Assembly (NCBI RefSeq): GCF_001427285.1
Contig: NZ_LMFV01000045.1
Coordinates: forward strand, 77,676 to 141,675
Reading direction: 5' to 3'
Length of the DNA: 64,000 nt
Origin: Mesorhizobium sp. Root552
Lineage (GTDB): Bacteria; Pseudomonadota; Alphaproteobacteria; Rhizobiales; Rhizobiaceae
The translations under genes and the position numbers were made by a program. The notes beneath the pieces were generated by a model. It was not told where the DNA came from. It ran no database searches and saw nothing but the letters and a program-made list of their open reading frames with translations. This document shows positions 47,245-56,038 of this stretch, piece by piece. Each line of letters opens with the position of its first letter. The stretch's first letter is position 1.

Positions 47245-48071
47245 TGGCGTTCGCGCTCGCGCCGACAGCGGCATCCCAGGGATATCGCCTCGACGCGTAT
47301 GACACGATCGGCTCGACCAATGCGCAGGCCTTGGAAAGCGCCCGTGCCGGCGACCCGGGCAAGCTTTGGGTCGTTTCGAAGAACCAGCAGAGCGGGCGTG
47401 GCCGGCGCGGACGAGCCTGGCTTTCGCCCGAAGGCAATCTTGCTGCAACCCTGCTGGTGGTCGCCGATTTCGAACTGAGGCTGGCTGCTACGCTCGGCTT
47501 CGTTGCGGGGCTGGCGCTTGCAGATTCGCTCGATGCGGTCGTGCCGAAGGGGCGTATTTCAATTGGCGTTGACGGCGGTAGTGGCGAAGGGCGTAACCGC
47601 TTCGAATTGAAGTGGCCTAACGATGTGCTTGCCTCCGGCGCCAAGATGGCCGGCATCCTTCTGGAATCGACGCTGCTGGACAACGGGCGCTTCGCCGTGG
47701 CAGTCGGCATCGGCGTCAATGTCGTTGCCTATCCGCAGGACGTTCCTTATCCGGCCACCTCCCTGAAGGCGCTGGGCGCCAATTGTGACGCGGAGATGCT
47801 GTTCCTCGCCCTCTCGGACGCCTGGCAGGAAAACGCGCGCCTATGGGGGGACGGGCGCGGCCTTGCCGCGATCCGCCGCCGGTGGCTCGAGCGCGCTGCG
47901 GGCATCGGCAGCGAGGTTGCTGTCAGAATTGACGGTAATGTGGTGCGTGGCACGTTCGAAACCATTGACGACGACTGCCGTTTCGTGATCCGCGATAAGA
48001 ACGGATCTGTCGTGACGATTGCGGCTGGCGATGTTCATTTCGGCGCGGTTGCTTCAGCCGCAGCCGTTTGA
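47244..48071 (+). CDS. birA: biotin--[acetyl-CoA-carboxylase] ligase
   Basis: A 275-residue biotin protein ligase that charges carboxylases with biotin via biotinyl-AMP. Motifs are DTIGSTNAQALE, QQSGRGRRGRAWLSPEGNL and FELKWPNDVLASGAKMAGIL. It lacks the N-terminal DNA-binding domain of the E. coli bifunctional protein, so it is an enzyme only. Confidence 0.94.
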   Translation: MAFALAPTAASQGYRLDAYDTIGSTNAQALESARAGDPGKLWVVSKNQQSGRGRRGRAWLSPEGNLAATLLVVADFELRLAATLGFVAGLALADSLDAVVPKGRISIGVDGGSGEGRNRFELKWPNDVLASGAKMAGILLESTLLDNGRFAVAVGIGVNVVAYPQDVPYPATSLKALGANCDAEMLFLALSDAWQENARLWGDGRGLAAIRRRWLERAAGIGSEVAVRIDGNVVRGTFETIDDDCRFVIRDKNGSVVTIAAGDVHFGAVASAAAV

Positions 48072-48146
48072 GGAAACGCTCCGGGCAGGGGCGGCATAGC
48101 AAGAAGCTTTGGCCCTGAGGGTCCGTCGGCTCTCTTCGAGAAAGGT

Positions 48147-49823
48147 ATGACGATGGCGCAAGCGGAAAATGCCGAACTGGTTTTCGTGCCGCTTGGCGGT
48201 GTCGGGGAGATCGGCATGAATTTCGCGCTCTACGGCTATGGGCCGGCCACGGCGCGCGAGTGGCTTGTCGTCGATGTCGGCGTGACCTTCCCGGACCCGT
48301 CGCATCCCGGCGTCGACCTGATCCTGCCCGATACCCGTTTTATCGAAGAGAACATTGCCAATTTGCGCGGCATTGTCATCACCCATGCGCACGAGGATCA
48401 CTACGGCGCGCTGCATGACATCTGGCCCCGCCTCAAAGCGCCGGTGTGGATGACGCCGTTCTCGGCCGGCCTGCTGGAGGCCAAGCGCCAGGGTGAGCAA
48501 GGCGCACCGAAAATTCCGGTGACAGTCTATCGCGCCGGGGAAAAATTCACGATTGGCCCGTTCGAGATCGAGGCCATTCCAGTGGCTCACTCCATTCCCG
48601 AACCTATGTCACTGGCGATCACAACGCCTGCTGGCACAGTGATCCATACCGGTGACTGGAAGATCGATCCTGCACCGACGCTTGGTCCTAAAACCGACGA
48701 GGCCCGTTTCCGCGCCTATGGCGACAAGGGCGTGCTGGCGCTGATCTGCGATTCCACCAATACGTTGAGGGAAGGGGATTCACCCTCGGAGCAGGAGGTC
48801 GGCGCCAGCCTGAAGACGCTGATTGAACAGGCCAAGGGCCGCGTCGCGATCACAACCTTTTCCTCGAATGTCGGCCGCATCATCTCCATTGCGCGCGCGG
48901 CGCGCGATGCAGGGCGCAAATGCCTCGTGCTTGGCCGCTCACTGAAACGAGTGATCGATGTTGCCGACGAGCTTGGCTACATGGATGGCCTGCCGGAATT
49001 CGTCGCCGAGGAAGATTACGGTTTCATCGACCGGAAAAACCTGGTGATCATCTGCACGGGCAGCCAGGGAGAGCCGCTGGCAGCACTTGCGAAACTTTCG
49101 CGTGACGAGATGAAGACGGTTTCGCTGACGGCTGGCGATACGGTGATCTTTTCCTCGCGCACCATTCCCGGCAACGAGAAGGCGATCCTCGAGATCAAGA
49201 ATCGCCTCATAGATCTCGGCATGAAGATCATCGAGGACGGCGATGCGCTTGTGCACGTCTCCGGCCATCCGCGACGCAGCGAACTGAAGCGCATGTACGA
49301 ATGGGTGCGCCCGCAAATCGGCGTGCCCGTGCATGGCGAGGCAGCGCATCTGGTTGCGCAGGGCTCGCTGATGGCGATGTCCGGTATCGCCCAAGTGGCG
49401 CAGATTCGCGATGGCGACATGCTGCGGCTATATCCGGGGTCTGCAGCAATCATCGACCAAGTGCCGTTCGGACGCGTCTACAAGGACGGGCGGCTGGTTG
49501 GCAGCGACGAGGCGATGGGTATCAAGGACCGGCGCAAGCTGTCGTTTGCCGGTCATGTCGCCGTGAATGTCGTGCTCGATGACAAATATGAACTGGCGGG
49601 CGATCCTGATCTGGTGGCGATTGGCGTTGCCGAAACCGATGCCAGCGGCGAGACGCTGGAGGATCTGATGCTCGATGCGGCAATCGGCGCGGTGGACTCA
49701 ATCCCTCGTCAGCGCCGAAAAGACCTCGACCTCGTCCAGGAATCCGTACGCCGTGCCGTCAGGGCTGCGGCAAACGAAGCCTGGGGGAAGAAACCGCTGG
49801 TTACGGTGTTCGTGACGCGGTGA
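48147..49823 (+). CDS. rnj: ribonuclease J
   Basis: A 558-residue metallo-beta-lactamase/beta-CASP ribonuclease with 5'-3' exo- and endonuclease activity. Motifs are FVPLGGVGEIGMNFALYGYG, the zinc motif ITHAHEDHYGALHDIWP, AIPVAHSIPEPMSLAI, IICTGSQGEPLAALAKLSRD and HVSGHPRRSELKRMYEWVRP with VPVHGEAAHL. ATG 48147 or 48153 may start the protein. Downstream of birA, as commonly seen in rhizobia. Confidence 0.95.
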   Translation: MTMAQAENAELVFVPLGGVGEIGMNFALYGYGPATAREWLVVDVGVTFPDPSHPGVDLILPDTRFIEENIANLRGIVITHAHEDHYGALHDIWPRLKAPVWMTPFSAGLLEAKRQGEQGAPKIPVTVYRAGEKFTIGPFEIEAIPVAHSIPEPMSLAITTPAGTVIHTGDWKIDPAPTLGPKTDEARFRAYGDKGVLALICDSTNTLREGDSPSEQEVGASLKTLIEQAKGRVAITTFSSNVGRIISIARAARDAGRKCLVLGRSLKRVIDVADELGYMDGLPEFVAEEDYGFIDRKNLVIICTGSQGEPLAALAKLSRDEMKTVSLTAGDTVIFSSRTIPGNEKAILEIKNRLIDLGMKIIEDGDALVHVSGHPRRSELKRMYEWVRPQIGVPVHGEAAHLVAQGSLMAMSGIAQVAQIRDGDMLRLYPGSAAIIDQVPFGRVYKDGRLVGSDEAMGIKDRRKLSFAGHVAVNVVLDDKYELAGDPDLVAIGVAETDASGETLEDLMLDAAIGAVDSIPRQRRKDLDLVQESVRRAVRAAANEAWGKKPLVTVFVTR

Positions 49824-49925
49824 GGTACAAGGGAGCAAGGGGATAGGGCGGCAAGGCGGTAGGTGTGCAGCGATGGCGATACACTCTCAGTTCTTCCTTA
49901 CTGCCTCTTGCCAGACGGAGCCCGC

Positions 49926-50330
49926 ATGCTTGGACGCCTGAACCATGTTGCTGTCGTGGTGCCTGATCTGGCCACTGCAGTCGCCACCTATCGTGAAACG
50001 CTCGGCGCCCGTGTGACAGAGCCGCAGACATTGCCCGAGCATGGGGTGACGGTTGTTTTTATCGATGTCGGCAACACCAAGATCGAGCTTCTGGAGCCTT
50101 TGGGCGAGGCATCGCCCATTGCCGCATTCCTGGACAAGAACCCATCCGGGGGCATGCACCACGTCTGCTACGAGGTCGAGGATATTCTGGCCGCGCGCGA
50201 CAAGCTTAAAGCCGGTGGTGCGCGCGTGCTTGGTGACGGTAATCCAAAGACCGGTGCGCATGGCAAGCCTGTCCTGTTCCTGCACCCGAAGGACTTCTTC
50301 GGCACGCTGATCGAACTGGAACAGTCATGA
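49926..50330 (+). CDS. mce: methylmalonyl-CoA epimerase
   Basis: A 134-residue vicinal-oxygen-chelate enzyme that interconverts (R)- and (S)-methylmalonyl-CoA in propionyl-CoA breakdown. This connects to the B12-dependent methylmalonyl-CoA mutase, and so to the cobalamin cluster. Motifs are RLNHVAVVVPDLATAV, GNTKIELLEPLG, GGMHHVCYEVEDI and KPVLFLHPKDFFGTLIELEQ (metal His and Glu). ATG 49926 gives the family N-terminus. Confidence 0.93.
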   Translation: MLGRLNHVAVVVPDLATAVATYRETLGARVTEPQTLPEHGVTVVFIDVGNTKIELLEPLGEASPIAAFLDKNPSGGMHHVCYEVEDILAARDKLKAGGARVLGDGNPKTGAHGKPVLFLHPKDFFGTLIELEQS

Positions 50331-50596
50331 ACTGGATCTCGTTCACTGCGCTGTTCTTTGTGCTGTGGTGGCTGGTTCTTTTTGCGATCCTGCCGTTTGG
50401 GGTCAAAACGCAGGAAGATGACGGCGATATCACGCTGGGCACGATACCGAGTGCGCCGCGCGGGCCGCACATGCTGCGCGCCGTGCTTTGGACAACGCTT
50501 GTGACGGCAGCGATCATGGCCGTTCTCTACGTTGTTACAAACGTGCTGGGCTTTGGCTTTGACGATATCCCGCGCATAGTCCCCGATTTCAAGTGA
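50327..50596 (+). CDS. DUF1467 family membrane protein
   Basis: An 89-residue protein with two TM helices (FTALFFVLWWLVLFAILPFG and LWTTLVTAAIMAVLYVVTNV) joined by a cytoplasmic segment VKTQEDDGDITLGTIPSAPR. This is the DUF1467 pattern, common in alphaproteobacteria and of unknown function. Its ATG overlaps the mce stop. Confidence 0.9.
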   Translation: MNWISFTALFFVLWWLVLFAILPFGVKTQEDDGDITLGTIPSAPRGPHMLRAVLWTTLVTAAIMAVLYVVTNVLGFGFDDIPRIVPDFK

Positions 50597-50656
50597 AGCC
50601 GTTCGTCGTGCCAGGGTCTGACCTTGGCGACGATACCTGCCGGTAGATATCTGCAC

Positions 50657-50685
50657 AAAAAAAATGCAAGGCACGAGGCCTTGCA
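50657..50685 (-). terminator. intrinsic terminator, minus strand
   Basis: On the minus strand TGCAAGGC and GCCTTGCA form an 8-bp perfect stem with a 5-nt loop (50665-50685), followed directly by eight T (A-run at 50657-50664). This is a textbook rho-independent terminator for a minus-strand transcript, yet no minus-strand protein gene lies upstream of it. Confidence 0.85.
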
Positions 50686-50840
50686 ATAAACGCGTCCGAT
50701 CTGTGTTCCGTTGTCCGGCGGCAGCGAGTAACCGCGCCTAGATCGCATCCTCCCAAGACTTTGACCGCGTAGGAGGGCAGATTTTGCTCCGCCCTCTCGA
50801 TTATCGAGGCACACTAGACCAACGCCCGCAAGAAAGTCAC
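50665..50840 (-). ncRNA. candidate small non-coding RNA ending in an intrinsic terminator
   Basis: Minus-strand sequence with several complementary segments: CTCGAT/ATCGAG (complement about 50796-50810), AGGGC/GCCCT around 50772-50795, and GATCT/AGATC further down. It ends in the terminator at 50665-50685 followed by eight T. No open frame with a start and ribosome-binding site fits. The 5' end is not defined; a TTGACC at complement 50896-50901 lacks a good -10. I considered 6S, SRP, RNase P and tmRNA: no match to the last three, and 6S is possible but not shown. Confidence 0.45.
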
Positions 50841-51059
50841 TACAAATTTTGCCCATAAACCGACTTAAATGTGCTGCATTGCACAATAAAACTGCGGTCA
50901 ATGCCTGCAGAGTAGCCAGGGTATGACTGCGGCATCATCGCGATCCATCAACTGATGGGCGCGGGTTTCCAATCGGCCTTGAAATGGCTATGAAGCCGAA
51001 GCAAACAAGCCTGCGGCGCACCGATTCCGGTGGCGCTATTTTCTCTCACGGAACAGCTC

Positions 51060-52388
51060 ATGCGTTTGTCGCGCTACTTCTTGCCCATTCTCAAGGAAAA
51101 CCCGCGTGAGGCCGAGATCGTCTCTCACAGGCTCATGCTGCGCGCCGGCATGATCCGGCAGCAGGGGCAGGGCTCTTTCACGATGCTGCCTCTTGGCAAG
51201 AGGGTGCTCGACAAGGTCTGCCGCATCATCCGCGAGGAGCAGGACAGGGCCGGGGCGCTGGAAATCCTGATGCCAACCATACAGTCGGCCGAACTGTGGC
51301 GCGAAAGCGGCCGCTACGACGCCTACGGCAAGGAGATGCTGCGCATCAAGGACAGGCAGGAGCGCGAGCTTCTCTACGGACCGACCAACGAGGAGATGGT
51401 GACGGAAATCTTCCGTTCCTACGTCAAGTCCTACAAGGACCTGCCGCTCAATCTCTATCATATCCAGTGGAAGTTCCGTGACGAGGTGCGTCCGCGCTTT
51501 GGCGTGATGCGCGGCCGTGAATTCCTGATGAAGGATGCCTATTCGTTCGACTTGAACTACGAGGGCGCAAAAGCGGCTTACTATCGCATGTTCGTATCCT
51601 ACCTGCGCACGTTCACGCGCATGGGGCTGAAAGCAATTCCGATGCGCGCCGATACCGGCCCGATTGGCGGCGATCTTTCGCACGAGTTCATTATCCTGGC
51701 CGAGACCGGCGAAAGCCAGGTTTTCTGTCACAAGGATTTTCTTGAACTTGCCGTGCCGGGAGAAGACGTGGATTTCGGTAATGACGGCGAGATTGCCGAC
51801 ATCGTGACACGCTGGACAACGCCCTATGCGGCGACGGACGAGATGCATGACGAGGCCGCGTGGGACACTATCCCCGAGGGTGACCGGCTCTCGGCGCGCG
51901 GTATCGAAGTCGGCCACATTTTCCATTTCGGCGAGAAGTATTCCAAGCCGATGAACGCCAAGGTGCAAGGGCCGGACGGCAAGGAGCACTTTGTCTCCAT
52001 GGGTTCCTACGGCATCGGACCGACGCGCCTGATTGCGGCGATCATCGAGGCTAGCCACGATGAAAACGGCATCATCTGGCCGGAAAGTGTCGCGCCTTTC
52101 GATGTCGTCATCATCAACATGAAGGCCGGCGATGCAGAGTGTGATCGGCTGTGCGAGCAACTCTACAGTGCACATCAGGCGGCCGGCCTTGATGTGCTTT
52201 ACGATGATACCGAGCAGCGCGCGGGCGGCAAGTTTGCCACTGCCGACCTCATAGGGATTCCGTGGCAGGTTATCGTCGGTCCACGGGGAGCGGCTGCCGG
52301 TGAGGTTGAGGTCAAGCGCCGCTCAACGGGCGAGCGCGACGTCAAGTCCATCGAAACATTGCTCGCCAGCCTAGGGCAAAAGGCATGA
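51060..52388 (+). CDS. proS: prolyl-tRNA synthetase
   Basis: A 442-residue class-II synthetase of the short alphaproteobacterial type, lacking the large editing insertion of the E. coli enzyme. Motifs are [78 protein letters not shown] and [18 protein letters not shown] 51060 is the family start; the extra ten residues of a longer frame from 51030 are not typical. Its stop overlaps the lolE start. Confidence 0.96.
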   Translation: MRLSRYFLPILKENPREAEIVSHRLMLRAGMIRQQGQGSFTMLPLGKRVLDKVCRIIREEQDRAGALEILMPTIQSAELWRESGRYDAYGKEMLRIKDRQERELLYGPTNEEMVTEIFRSYVKSYKDLPLNLYHIQWKFRDEVRPRFGVMRGREFLMKDAYSFDLNYEGAKAAYYRMFVSYLRTFTRMGLKAIPMRADTGPIGGDLSHEFIILAETGESQVFCHKDFLELAVPGEDVDFGNDGEIADIVTRWTTPYAATDEMHDEAAWDTIPEGDRLSARGIEVGHIFHFGEKYSKPMNAKVQGPDGKEHFVSMGSYGIGPTRLIAAIIEASHDENGIIWPESVAPFDVVIINMKAGDAECDRLCEQLYSAHQAAGLDVLYDDTEQRAGGKFATADLIGIPWQVIVGPRGAAAGEVEVKRRSTGERDVKSIETLLASLGQKA

Positions 52389-53698
52389 GCCAAGCTGCTA
52401 CAGCAGCGGCTTCTGGAAGCCAGACTGCGAAGCGGCCAGTTGGCGCCGGGCCGTTTTCCGGTTTCGAGCGCATGGTTGCGTGGCGCTATCTGCGCTCGCG
52501 CCGCAAGGAGACCGTGATCTCGGTCATCGCCTCGATTTCGTTTCTCGGCATCATGCTGGGTGTTGCGACTTTGATCGTAGTCATGGCGGTGATGAACGGT
52601 TTCCGCGCCGAGCTTCTGACCCGCATCCTCGGCGTCAACGGCCATCTCATCGCGACGCCGATTGATATGCCGCTGGAAGATTATGCCGAGGTCGCCAACC
52701 GCATCAATGGCGTGGCCGGCGTGAAGTATGCGCTGCCGCTGATCGATGGCCAGGTGCTGGCGCAAGGCAATGTTGGCTCGGGCACGGGCGCCTTGGTGCG
52801 CGGCATCAGGGGCGAGGATCTCGGCAAGGTTTCAATCGTTGCCAACAATATCAAGCAAGGCTCGATCATCGGTTTCGATACCGGCGAGGGAGTGGCGATC
52901 GGAAGCCGCATGGCGGAAAATCTTGGCCTGGTGCTTGGCGACACGATCACGCTCGTTTCACCCGATGGTGACGTGACGCCGCTTGGCACGACGCCGCGCC
53001 TGAAGGGTTACCCGGTTACCGCCATTTTCGAAGTGGGCATGTCTGAATATGACAGCTCCATCGTCTATATGCCGCTTTCGGAAGCGCAGCTCTATTTCAA
53101 CATGGAGGGCAGGGCGCAGACGATTGAAATCTATGTCGACAATCCCGACAATGTCGATGCGCTTCGACCCAAGGTCGAAGAGGCCGCGCAGAGGCAGATT
53201 TACCTGACCGACTGGCGGCAACGCAACCAGACCTTCTTTTCGGCTCTTCAGGTTGAACGCAACGTGATGTTCATGATCCTGACGCTGATTGTTCTGGTGG
53301 CAGCGCTCAACATCATCTCCGGCCTCGTCATGCTGGTGAAGGACAAAGGCCACGATATTGCGATCCTGCGCACGATGGGGGCTACTCGAGGGGCTATCCT
53401 GCGCATCTTCCTGATGACGGGAGCGGCGATCGGCGTCATCGGCACTTTGGCCGGAGTTGTTCTTGGAATCGTGATCTGCCTCAATGTGGAGCGCATCCGT
53501 GAGTTCTTCTCATGGATTTCCGGCACGGTGCTGTTCAACCCCGAGCTCTACTTTCTCAGCCAGCTGCCGGCCAAGATGGATTTCAGCGAAACTGCTTCGG
53601 TGGTGCTGATGGCGCTTGTCCTGTCGTTCCTGGCAACGTTGTTTCCGGCATGGCGGGCAGCAAGGCTCGATCCGGTTGAAGCGCTGAGGTACGAATAA
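52385..53698 (+). CDS. lolE: lipoprotein-releasing ABC transporter permease (LolC/LolE type)
   Basis: A 437-residue inner-membrane permease that extracts lipoproteins for LolA. It has an N-terminal [22 protein letters not shown]1 ([20 protein letters not shown]), a large periplasmic MacB-like domain, and three C-terminal TM helices with the [20 protein letters not shown] coupling segment. Only one permease gene is present, so it likely works as a homodimer. Starts overlapping the proS stop and ends overlapping the lolD start. Confidence 0.92.
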   Translation: MSQAATAAASGSQTAKRPVGAGPFSGFERMVAWRYLRSRRKETVISVIASISFLGIMLGVATLIVVMAVMNGFRAELLTRILGVNGHLIATPIDMPLEDYAEVANRINGVAGVKYALPLIDGQVLAQGNVGSGTGALVRGIRGEDLGKVSIVANNIKQGSIIGFDTGEGVAIGSRMAENLGLVLGDTITLVSPDGDVTPLGTTPRLKGYPVTAIFEVGMSEYDSSIVYMPLSEAQLYFNMEGRAQTIEIYVDNPDNVDALRPKVEEAAQRQIYLTDWRQRNQTFFSALQVERNVMFMILTLIVLVAALNIISGLVMLVKDKGHDIAILRTMGATRGAILRIFLMTGAAIGVIGTLAGVVLGIVICLNVERIREFFSWISGTVLFNPELYFLSQLPAKMDFSETASVVLMALVLSFLATLFPAWRAARLDPVEALRYE

Positions 53699-54378
53699 TG
53701 GCGGAGGCCGTTATCGAGCTGAGGGGGGTCGAACGCCACTATGTGCAGGCGGAGCGCAAGCTCACCATCCTGAACGGTGCGGATTTTTCGCTGAAGCGCG
53801 GAGAGATGGTGGCGCTTGTGGCGCCGTCGGGCACGGGTAAGTCGACGCTGCTCCACACCGCTGGTCTGCTTGAACGCCCCGACGGTGGCGATGTGATCCT
53901 TTCCGGCAAGGCTTGCGGCAAGCTTTCCGACGACGAACGCACCGCGGTTCGCCGCAACGATGTGGGCTTCGTCTATCAGTTCCACCATCTTCTGCCGGAA
54001 TTTTCGGCGCTCGAAAACATCATGATGCCGCAACTCATCAAGGGGTTGCCGCGCAAGGAAGCCGCCGAGCGTGCCGCGCAGTTGCTGGACTACATGAAGA
54101 TCGGCCAGCGTGCGCAGCACAGGCCATCGGAATTGTCTGGTGGCGAGCAACAGCGCGTTGCAATCGCGCGCGCTGTCGCCAATGCGCCATTGGTGCTGTT
54201 GGCGGACGAGCCGACGGGGAATCTTGATCCGGCCACCGCTTCCTATGTCTTCGAGGCGCTTGAGGCGTTGGTTCGGCAATCCGGCCTCGCAGCACTGATT
54301 GCAACTCACAATCATGAGCTTGCCGGACGCATGGATCGCCGCGTCACGCTTTCAGAAGGCAAGGTCGTGACGCTCTGA
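53698..54378 (+). CDS. lolD: lipoprotein-releasing ABC transporter ATPase
   Basis: A 226-residue ATPase partner of the preceding permease. Walker A is [16 protein letters not shown], the Q-loop lies in [19 protein letters not shown], the signature is [17 protein letters not shown], and Walker B is [12 protein letters not shown]. Ala replaces the usual Gly at the start of Walker A, a mild variant unlikely to affect function. Confidence 0.95.
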   Translation: MAEAVIELRGVERHYVQAERKLTILNGADFSLKRGEMVALVAPSGTGKSTLLHTAGLLERPDGGDVILSGKACGKLSDDERTAVRRNDVGFVYQFHHLLPEFSALENIMMPQLIKGLPRKEAAERAAQLLDYMKIGQRAQHRPSELSGGEQQRVAIARAVANAPLVLLADEPTGNLDPATASYVFEALEALVRQSGLAALIATHNHELAGRMDRRVTLSEGKVVTL

Positions 54379-54547
54379 TCCAGGTTCAGTGGGCGCAGGG
54401 TGACCGAGAGCATTCGTTCCTTAAGGGGCAGCGCGTTTGTTCGGCAGCGCTTGAACGTGTGTTAACACCGACTGTTGCGATGCAACTGTTCCTTAACTCT
54501 AGCGGTAATCGACGTCGTTAGGCGCTGGTTGGCACCTCGCTCGATCG

Positions 54548-54582
54548 TTGACATTCGAACAAAATTAGAACAAAATACGAAC
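54548..54582 (+). promoter_or_regulatory. SOS promoter with two overlapping LexA boxes
   Basis: A perfect -35 TTGACA (54548-54553) is followed after 17 bp by CAAAAT (54571-54576). Across the promoter lie two perfect alphaproteobacterial LexA sites, GAAC-N7-GAAC at 54557-54571 and 54568-54582, sharing the middle GAAC. LexA bound here would cover the spacer and the -10. The next gene is the 28-codon frame at 54605. Confidence 0.88.
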
Positions 54583-54604
54583 ATTCAACAAACAGGAGTA
54601 AGTG

Positions 54605-54691
54605 ATGACTGATCTTGTTCAGGATGTTGTGTCGCTCGTTTGCATGAGTACGTTTCTTGTTACGATGGCCATCTGGATTGGCGCGCTATGA
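54605..54691 (+). CDS. 28-residue SidA-like SOS-induced membrane peptide
   Basis: A 28-codon gene with an excellent ribosome-binding site (AGGAG at 54594-54598, six bases before ATG). The product begins MTDLVQD, then is one hydrophobic helix (VVSLVCMSTFLVTMAIWIGA) to the C-terminus, so it should span the inner membrane once. Control by two LexA boxes, the length and the topology match Caulobacter SidA, a 29-residue LexA-regulated inhibitor of cell division that acts on the late divisome (FtsW/FtsN). Sequence identity to SidA was not checked. Short genes like this are commonly missed in annotation. Confidence 0.8.
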   Translation: MTDLVQDVVSLVCMSTFLVTMAIWIGAL

Positions 54692-54739
54692 ACAATGCGC
54701 GTTTCAGGGTGGCCAAACGGATCTACGGCTAATGCGGGA

Positions 54740-55474
54740 TCAGGCAGCTTTGTCCACTGTCGCCTGTTTTGCCGGCCCGAAGACATCCTCAAACCCAGTT
54801 TTCAGGGCAAGGTCCAGGTCTGCCATCGTAACCGGCAGGCCAAGATCGACGAGACTGGTGACGCCGTGGTCCTGCACTCCACAGGGAACGATGCCACCGA
54901 AATGTGAAAGATCAGGCTCTACATTGATGGCGATGCCGTGGAAGCTGACCCATTTGCGTAGGCGGATGCCGATTGCTGCAATCTTGTCCTCGGCGGGTGA
55001 CCCGTCGGGAGAAGCGGGGCGGTCTGGCCTTACCACCCATACCCCGACGCGATCCTCGCGTCGCTCGCCTCGTACGTTGAAGGCGGCAAGTGTATGGATG
55101 ATCCATTCTTCCAGCGCGGCGACAAAGGCACGCACGTCCTCGCGCCGGCGCTTTAGGTCAAGCATGACATAGGCCACGCGCTGGCCTGGTCCATGATAGG
55201 TGTATTCACCACCACGTCCGGCAGCGAACACGGGAAAGCGATCAGGCTCGATCAAATCTTCGACATGAGCGCTGGTGCCGGCCGTATAAAGCGGCGCGTG
55301 TTCGACGAGCCAGACGAGTTCTGGAGCGGTGCCTGCACGAACAGCTTCGGCGCGGGCTTCCATGAAGGCAAGTGCGTCCGGGTAAGGGGTCAGGCCGCTC
55401 TCGATACGCCATTCGACCGGCGCCGAGCCGGGAGATGGCAGAAACGACGTGGCTATCTGGCTACGCTGAGACAT
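54740..55474 (-). CDS. lipB: lipoyl(octanoyl) transferase
   Basis: A 244-residue enzyme that transfers octanoyl from acyl carrier protein to lipoyl domains. Motifs are [38 protein letters not shown], the catalytic Lys in [18 protein letters not shown] and the catalytic Cys in [20 protein letters not shown] 55474 ([11 protein letters not shown]) is preferred; a longer open frame to 55789 runs back across the tRNA gene and cannot be real. Confidence 0.95.
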   Translation of the reverse strand: MSQRSQIATSFLPSPGSAPVEWRIESGLTPYPDALAFMEARAEAVRAGTAPELVWLVEHAPLYTAGTSAHVEDLIEPDRFPVFAAGRGGEYTYHGPGQRVAYVMLDLKRRREDVRAFVAALEEWIIHTLAAFNVRGERREDRVGVWVVRPDRPASPDGSPAEDKIAAIGIRLRKWVSFHGIAINVEPDLSHFGGIVPCGVQDHGVTSLVDLGLPVTMADLDLALKTGFEDVFGPAKQATVDKAA

Positions 55475-55651
55475 GGACAATTCCAAATTCAGCTTCTCAT
55501 ATGGCGGCAAATCTGGCGAACGTCCAGTTCCTCGACTTTTCACTGTGCCCAGCCTGGCAAGTTTGAAACGGTCCGGGAGCACTTCGGTTATTCCGCGAAT
55601 ATTGCCACTCGTGCCCTTGTTTCGGGGGAAGTGATTTGCTACACGCCGCGT

Positions 55652-55667
55652 GCCGGACATGTCCGGC
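55652..55667. repeat. 16-bp perfect palindrome beside tRNA-Leu
   Basis: GCCGGACATGTCCGGC is perfectly self-complementary and ends 9 bp before tRNA-Leu. Its half, GCCGGACAT, equals the core of the repeat found in cobG and cobN. It could be a worn copy of the element, a regulator site or chance. Confidence 0.5.
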
Positions 55668-55676
55668 CTACCACGT

Positions 55677-55761
55677 GCGGTCGTGGCGGAATTGGTAGAC
55701 GCGCAGCGTTGAGGTCGCTGTGGGGCAACCCGTGGAAGTTCGAGTCTTCTCGACCGCACCA
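55677..55761 (+). tRNA. tRNA-Leu (anticodon GAG)
   Basis: An 85-nt cloverleaf including encoded CCA. Acceptor GCGGTCG pairs with CGACCGC; the D-arm holds TGGCGGAATTGGTAGACGC; the anticodon stem is CAGCG/CGCTG with loop TTGAGGT, anticodon GAG at 55711-55713; a long class-II variable arm (TGGGGCAACCCGT) precedes the T-arm GTTCGAGTC. It decodes CUC/CUU leucine codons. Confidence 0.96.
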
Positions 55762-55816
55762 TTTTGAACAGTTTGGCATTGTTCTTCATTTGATTCTCCT
55801 ACTGTGAGCGGGATGT

Positions 55817-55836
55817 CGCCTGGCTTTGGCCAGGCG
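55817..55836 (+). terminator. stem-loop downstream of tRNA-Leu
   Basis: CGCCTGGC and GCCAGGCG form a perfect 8-bp stem with a TTTG loop. A T-run (ACTTTTTCC) comes only about 9 bases later, so it is a plausible but imperfect terminator for the tRNA transcript. Confidence 0.45.
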
Positions 55837-56038
55837 AGCGATATGACTTTTTCCGACCGTTTGGTTGGGCTGCAGAATTTTTGATACCTAGTATTAATTA
55901 AGTTGTTTCCATGTTGAAAATATATGTAGCGTCGGTGCGTAGAGCGATTTCAAGTTGATCTTGACAGGCAACTTTACTTGACTCCTTTTCGATCTGGCTC
56001 CAATCAAGTAGTGGGGAAAATGGTCGGGCTTGCAGGTT

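Larger units (their letters stand above)
50597..51059 (-). other. 463-bp region without a protein gene
   Basis: No credible protein gene on either strand between DUF1467 and proS. It holds the minus-strand terminator at 50657-50685 and the candidate structured RNA above it (50686 to about 50840). proS transcription must also start here or read through from upstream. Confidence 0.55.

Noticed and set aside
50665..50840. Candidate small RNA as SRP RNA, RNase P RNA or tmRNA
   Set aside because: The conserved motifs I know for these RNAs are absent; 6S RNA could not be confirmed or excluded.
55475..55789. 105-residue N-terminal extension of LipB
   Set aside because: It would be translated through the tRNA-Leu gene on the opposite strand; ATG 55474 gives the normal length.
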